This document shows, piece after piece, positions 7,297 to 10,828 of a DNA stretch of 10,828 nt. A program made the position numbers and the translations under genes. The notes below the pieces were generated by a model. It did no database searches and was not told the origin of the DNA. It was given only the letters and a program-made list of their open reading frames with translations. The DNA is taken from NCBI GenBank assembly GCA_023128635.1, contig JAGMDP010000019.1, positions 1-10,828 of the forward strand, in the 5' to 3' direction. This DNA comes from Candidatus Heimdallarchaeota archaeon (GTDB lineage Archaea > Asgardarchaeota > Heimdallarchaeia > JABLTI01). Within the stretch, counting starts at the first letter, position 1, and each line of letters starts with the position of its first letter.

Positions 7297-7755
7297 ATGA
7301 AGACTTTTGATATTTATGCTTACAAAGAGCTTGAATTGTATGGTTCAGTTATGCCTGAAACCAAAGAAGATTTATTGCAAATTAAGCAATTAGGAATTGA
7401 CATAATAATTTCATTGGATGAAGGAATACAAGAACATCCAAATTATAAAAAACTTAAAACTGATTTTGAGCATTATGAATTAATTATAACAGATTATGAT
7501 ATACCAAAAAATGAACATATTGAGCAATTCTTAGCTATAGTCTCTAAAGCAATCAAAGAGAAGAAAAAAGTACTTGTTCATTGTTGGGCGGGTTGTGGGA
7601 GAACTGGATTAATGCTTGCTCTGGCAGAACGATTCGTATATGGTACGCTAGATGGTGAAAAGGCAATAAAAATGGTCAGAAAAATCCGACCATGTGCAAT
7701 AGAAACACAAAACCAGTACAATTTAATTCTGGAATATGAAAGGCCAGTTGGCTAG
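7297..7755 (+). CDS. Dual-specificity-type protein tyrosine phosphatase
   Basis: This enzyme removes phosphate from phosphotyrosine, or from phosphoserine/threonine, through a cysteinyl-phosphate intermediate. The P-loop HCWAGCGRTG (residues 95-104 from the ATG at 7297) supplies the nucleophile C96 and phosphate-binding R102. TDYDIP (65-70) fits the general-acid loop, with D68 the likely acid. The end, AIETQNQYNLILEYE, resembles the glutamine-bearing helix of this superfamily. At 152 residues it is a bare catalytic domain without a targeting segment, so cytoplasmic. ATG at 7297 is preferred; a TTG at 7285 would add four residues and has AAGGA twelve bases upstream, so it is not excluded. The gene begins 20 bases after the membrane-protein stop and is probably in the hflX operon. 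Its substrate is unknown. Its stop codon shares CTAG with the convergent dehydrogenase gene. Confidence 0.88.
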   Translation: MKTFDIYAYKELELYGSVMPETKEDLLQIKQLGIDIIISLDEGIQEHPNYKKLKTDFEHYELIITDYDIPKNEHIEQFLAIVSKAIKEKKKVLVHCWAGCGRTGLMLALAERFVYGTLDGEKAIKMVRKIRPCAIETQNQYNLILEYERPVG

Positions 7756-8909
7756 TTAATCTCTTCTTCTTTGTATTCTATGTTGACATTTCGTTTACGT
7801 AATTCTTCTAACATAAGATCTGAAGGGACATTGTATTCTTGTGTTACAACACCTTTCTTTTTAACATCACCAATTGCCATCATTCGAGCGATAATTGCTG
7901 CTGGAAATGAAGTCATACGCATCATTGATGTGAGATTATTCTCTTCGTCATAGTAGTCTATTATTTGATATGAGATTTTCATTTTCTTCTTGCCTTTGAA
8001 ACCAATTACTTCTATTCTCATTAAAGAGAGATCTTTTGTGTTTTCATGTGTTAAATTCTTCACAAGCATTGTCTCAAGAAATTCACGAGGTGAAATTTTA
8101 CACCCTTGGAAATCGATTTTTTCATAGCTTTTGAAGCCAAGGTCTAAAATTGCTTTCATTTTCTCACAATGACCTTTGTATCGAATTGTTTTGTAGTCTA
8201 ATTCCTTTACTTTACCAAGGAAAGTTTTAGGAAGAGTAGATGTTCCGCCTGAAGTTTGAAATGCTTCGAGTTTTCCAAAAGGTTCAGGGAACTCAATTTC
8301 TTCTATTTCAGTTAAAGGTTCTACTTCTGTTAATTTTCCATCTCTTATTACTTCAACAATTTCAATATATTCGTTTGTTAAACCTTGAACTGCAAAAATA
8401 AGCGAATAATTCAAAGGTGGTTTTGGATCCTGAGGTAACCCACCAACGCGAATGTGAATTTCCTCAACTACATCTAATTTAGAAGCTCCATTTTCAACAA
8501 AAATGCTGGCAACACCAGGTGCAAAACCACAATCAGGTATTACAGTTACGTTAGCTTTTTCAGCATCTTTTGAGAGTGTGAATTGTTTAGCAACAACAGT
8601 ATTATTCCCTCCGAGATCACAGAAATTAGCTCCAGATTTTATAGCTGCTTTAGTTAAATCATAATTTAATGTATAAGAAATGCAAGCCATTACTGAATCA
8701 ATTCCTTTCATTACTTCAAGAACTTGAGCTTTATCTTTTGCATCAAGTACTACAGTCTTTACTCTAGAGTCATTAAGAAAATCAGCAACTGATTTTAAAT
8801 TACTCTCATCAATATCTGCTAAAATTAATTCTCTTGTATCATCATGACGGAGAAGGTCAAATGCTGCCGCACGACCCATTAATCCGGAACCTAAGACTAA
8901 ATATCTCAT
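7752..8909 (-). CDS. Saccharopine dehydrogenase family oxidoreductase, probable lysine 6-dehydrogenase
   Basis: This is an NAD(P)-dependent amino acid oxidoreductase. The Rossmann motif is GSGLMG (7-12), and D32 at the end of the second strand suggests a preference for NAD. CDLGG (97-101), IPDCGFAPG (124-132), VGGLP (155-159), TSGGTSTL (219-226) and KTIRYKGH (240-247) are landmarks I recall from bacterial L-lysine 6-dehydrogenase, which oxidatively deaminates lysine to piperideine-6-carboxylate. The 385-residue length also fits that enzyme. Saccharopine dehydrogenase proper and related archaeal paralogues of unknown substrate remain possible, so the family is firm and the substrate is not. 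ATG at 8909 has GGTG (8918-8921) eight bases upstream. The gene is convergent with the phosphatase gene, overlapping it by three or four bases, and divergent from the surface-protein gene. It is likely its own transcription unit. Confidence 0.88.
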   Translation of the reverse strand: MRYLVLGSGLMGRAAAFDLLRHDDTRELILADIDESNLKSVADFLNDSRVKTVVLDAKDKAQVLEVMKGIDSVMACISYTLNYDLTKAAIKSGANFCDLGGNNTVVAKQFTLSKDAEKANVTVIPDCGFAPGVASIFVENGASKLDVVEEIHIRVGGLPQDPKPPLNYSLIFAVQGLTNEYIEIVEVIRDGKLTEVEPLTEIEEIEFPEPFGKLEAFQTSGGTSTLPKTFLGKVKELDYKTIRYKGHCEKMKAILDLGFKSYEKIDFQGCKISPREFLETMLVKNLTHENTKDLSLMRIEVIGFKGKKKMKISYQIIDYYDEENNLTSMMRMTSFPAAIIARMMAIGDVKKKGVVTQEYNVPSDLMLEELRKRNVNIEYKEEEIN

Positions 8910-8993
8910 TGGAAATACACCGTTTTTGTTATAAAATATTCAATTTAATGTTAATTTAACGATTTTATCGACGAAATTCTAGGTTAATTCCTA

Positions 8994-9011
8994 ATTAATC
9001 TATTGATTAAT
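8994..9011. repeat. Perfect 7-base inverted repeat, possible operator
   Basis: ATTAATC, a TATT spacer and GATTAAT form a perfect two-fold symmetric site of 18 bases between the two divergent promoters. The size and symmetry suit a dimeric DNA-binding regulator that could control either gene. It could also be chance in such AT-rich sequence. Confidence 0.35.
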
Positions 9012-9085
9012 GTAATATACACACTCATTTGTCAGCTATGAAAAGTTAAAATATGCAAAGTTCATAATGAGATAATATTAGCTAC

Positions 9086-9108
9086 ATGCTAAAAGCATCT
9101 TAAAGATG
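9086..9108 (+). repeat. Two overlapping, mutually exclusive hairpins in the leader
   Basis: ATGCT-AAA-AGCAT (9086-9098) and CATCT-TAA-AGATG (9096-9108) are perfect five-base stems with three-base loops. They share the CAT at 9096-9098, so only one can form at a time. They end eight bases before the GAGGAG site of the surface-protein gene and lie inside the predicted leader. Confidence 0.35.
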
Positions 9109-9116
9109 AAATTATT

Positions 9117-9122
9117 GAGGAG
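9117..9122 (+). promoter_or_regulatory. Strong Shine-Dalgarno site of the surface-protein gene
   Basis: GAGGAG lies nine bases before TTG at 9132 and decides the start, because no ATG is nearby in this frame and the TTG is followed at once by a lysine-rich signal-peptide start. It is one of the two strongest ribosome binding sites seen in the window. Confidence 0.65.
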
Positions 9123-9131
9123 TAAATAATT

Positions 9132-10763
9132 TTGAAAAAGAAAATTATCTATGCAGTAGCAATAATGTCCCTTCTTCTCTTTCTTCCAGCATTTGTGGGA
9201 GATGCTCAAGTAGGCCCAAGTGAAGTAGGTGGCAATAATGTTACTCCAAATACATCGTATGATTATGATGGCAATACTATTGATATTATAGAAAATGATC
9301 CACAATCAACAACAATTTTACTAAATGGTACATATGAATTACAACTAGAACATAATGCTACAAATGTTGGTGTGTTGTGTACAAAATTAGACACAGGTTT
9401 ATCCATAGAAGCAGATGAAATGGTTTTTGATGTGAATTTTGAAACCGATTCGACTGATGGTCAAACCTTAGATGTATCATTACCAGGTATGTCTTTTGAA
9501 CTAAGTAGTGGTGGTCCTGACAACGAAGAGTGGAATGGCTCAATTATAGGAGCAGAAGCCATGGAATTTAGTTACAATACAGATAATCAGGATTTCTATT
9601 GGAGTGATGGCGTACATGATATCAGTTTGAAAACTGGTGTATTAGTAATCGATGGCGCTATGATGCTCAGCAGAGTTAATGAAACTGCTTGGGATATACT
9701 TGTCCCTTCGGGTCTTCTCCTTGTGAACTTCAATCCTGACGTGGGTTACATGGGAATTGAATATGGTCCCCCTGTTTATTATGGTCCCCCTCCAGCAGGT
9801 CCAGTCGCACCTTTATACCTTGATCCTTCTATAATTATTGGTTGGGATGGAAATGCTATCACAATTGGTGGTGCAGGATTTTCAATTATTCTATGCGCTT
9901 ATTCTTTGATGTTAGTCTGGGATTACATTATCATTACCTGGTACTTCGCATGGCTATTCATAGAAAGAATAGTATTTGTCATTTGGGACATAACTATAAT
10001 CATCTACTTAACAATCATTGAGCTATTGATAGTGATTATCTACTATACTTATGAAATTAAAATCTACGAGACGTCGGTGGTTATTGTATATCAATACATT
10101 GAGATTATCTTTGTATTCATATCGATTGTAATTTGGGAATTAACCTTTATTTTCCACTTTGAATTCTGGTTTATCGAAATAATTACTATTATCGATATAA
10201 CGGTAAATATCATTATCCAACCAATACGATTCGTTTTCATACCAGTAATTGTTCCAGTCTTTATTCCAGTGATTTTCTACGTACCAGTGCTGCTGATTCA
10301 GTATATTCATGTCTATGTTCCGTACGCTTCGCCGGTATTATCCATTGATGTCTATGATGAAGATTTAGCAATGCCAACACACACAATCCAATATCTTGTT
10401 TATGATGAAACAGAAACACCAATAGATGATGCTACTGTTTCCGTCAATTATAATGGAACAGATTACCCAGCAACCTTCATTGGTGCAGGCGTCTACGAAG
10501 TAGACCTTCCAGCTTCTGATCAAACAGAGACAATTATAGTAACAGCATCTAGATCATGGTATCCTGATGCAATCCTATCTTATGATTTAGCGGTTGATTG
10601 GATAATTGAAACAGTAACACCTCCCCCAGTTACAATTACACCTCCAAACGAAACAATAACAGAGACATTTACCCCTGCAGCTATTATCCCGATTGTTACA
10701 ATCGTAGCATCTCTATTTTGTATTGCGGTAGGAGCTGTAATCGTTAGAAGGAAGAAGATGTAA
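9132..10763 (+). CDS. Unrecognised large surface protein with an acid-led hydrophobic repeat region
   Basis: I recognise no family for this 543-residue protein. In order it shows a signal peptide (1-25), a beta-rich outer domain (26-205), a GPP-rich hinge (GPPVYYGPPPAGP, 212-224), and a hydrophobic stretch (250-397). After these come an Ig-like or carrier-type beta domain (402-488), a Pro/Thr stalk (494-515), a transmembrane helix (516-537) and a basic RRKKM tail. Sequons occur on both sides of the hydrophobic stretch (N36, N40, N65, N75, N135, N183; then N441, N506). The hydrophobic stretch has about 43 Ile in 147 residues by hand count, no Gly from 250 to 441, no Ala from 274 to 398, and an Asp or Glu roughly every 11 residues. 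If both flanks are outside, it must cross the membrane an even number of times or not at all. Start is TTG behind GAGGAG. A T-rich tract follows the stop. A role in the cell envelope is likely; anything more precise is unsupported. Confidence 0.85.
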   Translation: MKKKIIYAVAIMSLLLFLPAFVGDAQVGPSEVGGNNVTPNTSYDYDGNTIDIIENDPQSTTILLNGTYELQLEHNATNVGVLCTKLDTGLSIEADEMVFDVNFETDSTDGQTLDVSLPGMSFELSSGGPDNEEWNGSIIGAEAMEFSYNTDNQDFYWSDGVHDISLKTGVLVIDGAMMLSRVNETAWDILVPSGLLLVNFNPDVGYMGIEYGPPVYYGPPPAGPVAPLYLDPSIIIGWDGNAITIGGAGFSIILCAYSLMLVWDYIIITWYFAWLFIERIVFVIWDITIIIYLTIIELLIVIIYYTYEIKIYETSVVIVYQYIEIIFVFISIVIWELTFIFHFEFWFIEIITIIDITVNIIIQPIRFVFIPVIVPVFIPVIFYVPVLLIQYIHVYVPYASPVLSIDVYDEDLAMPTHTIQYLVYDETETPIDDATVSVNYNGTDYPATFIGAGVYEVDLPASDQTETIIVTASRSWYPDAILSYDLAVDWIIETVTPPPVTITPPNETITETFTPAAIIPIVTIVASLFCIAVGAVIVRRKKM

Positions 10764-10800
10764 TTCTTCTTTTCTCTTTTCTTTTTTCTTCATTTATTTA
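10764..10800 (+). terminator. T-rich terminator-like tract after the surface-protein gene
   Basis: The stop codon is followed immediately by runs of T broken by single C residues, including TTTTCTTTTTTCTT. Oligo-T tracts without a hairpin are the usual intrinsic termination signal in archaea. No stem is seen here. A further T run lies near 10809-10814. Confidence 0.5.
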
Positions 10801-10828
10801 ATAACAACTTTTTTCAGTCAATTTATTA

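Larger units (their letters stand above)
8910..9131. promoter_or_regulatory. Divergent promoter region, dehydrogenase and surface protein
   Basis: This 222-base AT-rich gap must hold both promoters. On the plus strand GTTAAAATATG (9045-9055) is a TATA candidate; a start near 9076 would give the surface-protein gene a leader of about 55 bases. On the minus strand CGATAAAATCG (8960-8970) is a weaker candidate for the dehydrogenase, giving a leader of about 30 bases that includes its GGTG site. A perfect inverted repeat lies midway at 8994-9011. No small ORF or RNA gene was evident. Confidence 0.4.

Noticed and set aside
7297..7755. Phosphatase as a low-molecular-weight PTP or arsenate reductase
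   Set aside because: The HCxxGxxRT signature is internal and follows an acid loop, as in dual-specificity enzymes; low-molecular-weight PTPs carry CX5R at the N-terminus.
9078..9543. Minus-strand open frames at 9078-9305 and 9358-9543
   Set aside because: They oppose the signal peptide and outer domain of the surface protein, are rich in His, Tyr or Ser by composition, and have no recognisable features.
9879..10322. Hydrophobic stretch as a frameshift or non-coding artefact
   Set aside because: The frame is open across the whole gene, with a plausible signal peptide before it and an Ig-like domain plus anchor after it in the same frame.
1..10828. CRISPR array, tRNA, rRNA or insertion sequence
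   Set aside because: No spaced direct repeats, cloverleaf-like sequence, rRNA core segments, transposase motifs or terminal inverted repeats were found by eye.

Overview
The window looks archaeal, and most probably comes from a low-GC Asgard-type genome. The archaeal signs are a family B DNA polymerase with the archaeal N-terminal layout, a NurA nuclease, a Rag/Arf-like GTPase with HKxD in place of NKxD, glycosylatable surface proteins with a C-terminal anchor and basic tail, TATA-type promoter elements, and Shine-Dalgarno sites of the GGTGATC type. The Asgard assignment is inference, resting mainly on the small GTPase and the style of the surface proteins. No rRNA, tRNA, CRISPR array or insertion sequence was seen, and no intergenic gap reaches 300 bases.

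Positions 1-5061, minus strand (read from right to left): a small TPR protein, a NurA-family nuclease, a Rag/Arf-like GTPase with an unrecognised cysteine-bearing C-terminal domain, and a family B DNA polymerase that runs off the left edge (785 codons visible). Gaps between these genes are 73-89 bases. Each of the last three genes has a TATA-like element a short distance upstream, so they may be transcribed separately. Polymerase and NurA point to DNA replication and repair. What the GTPase does beside them is unknown.

Positions 5269-7755, plus strand: a likely operon of an HflX-family ribosome-associated GTPase, a single-pass membrane protein with a signal peptide, and a dual-specificity-type protein phosphatase. 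It starts from a clear TATA box and Shine-Dalgarno site in the divergent gap at 5062-5268. It ends against a convergent saccharopine dehydrogenase family gene (7752-8909, minus) that resembles lysine 6-dehydrogenase. The two genes share the palindrome CTAG as their stop codons.

Positions 9132-10763, plus strand: a 543-residue surface protein that is the most unusual object here. It has a signal peptide, a beta-rich glycosylatable ectodomain, a glycine-free and isoleucine-rich hydrophobic stretch of about 150 residues, an Ig-like domain, a Pro/Thr stalk and a C-terminal membrane anchor. The hydrophobic stretch contains a degenerate 11-residue repeat led by Asp or Glu. I recognise no family for it. 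It begins at TTG behind a strong GAGGAG site and is followed by a T-rich terminator-like tract.
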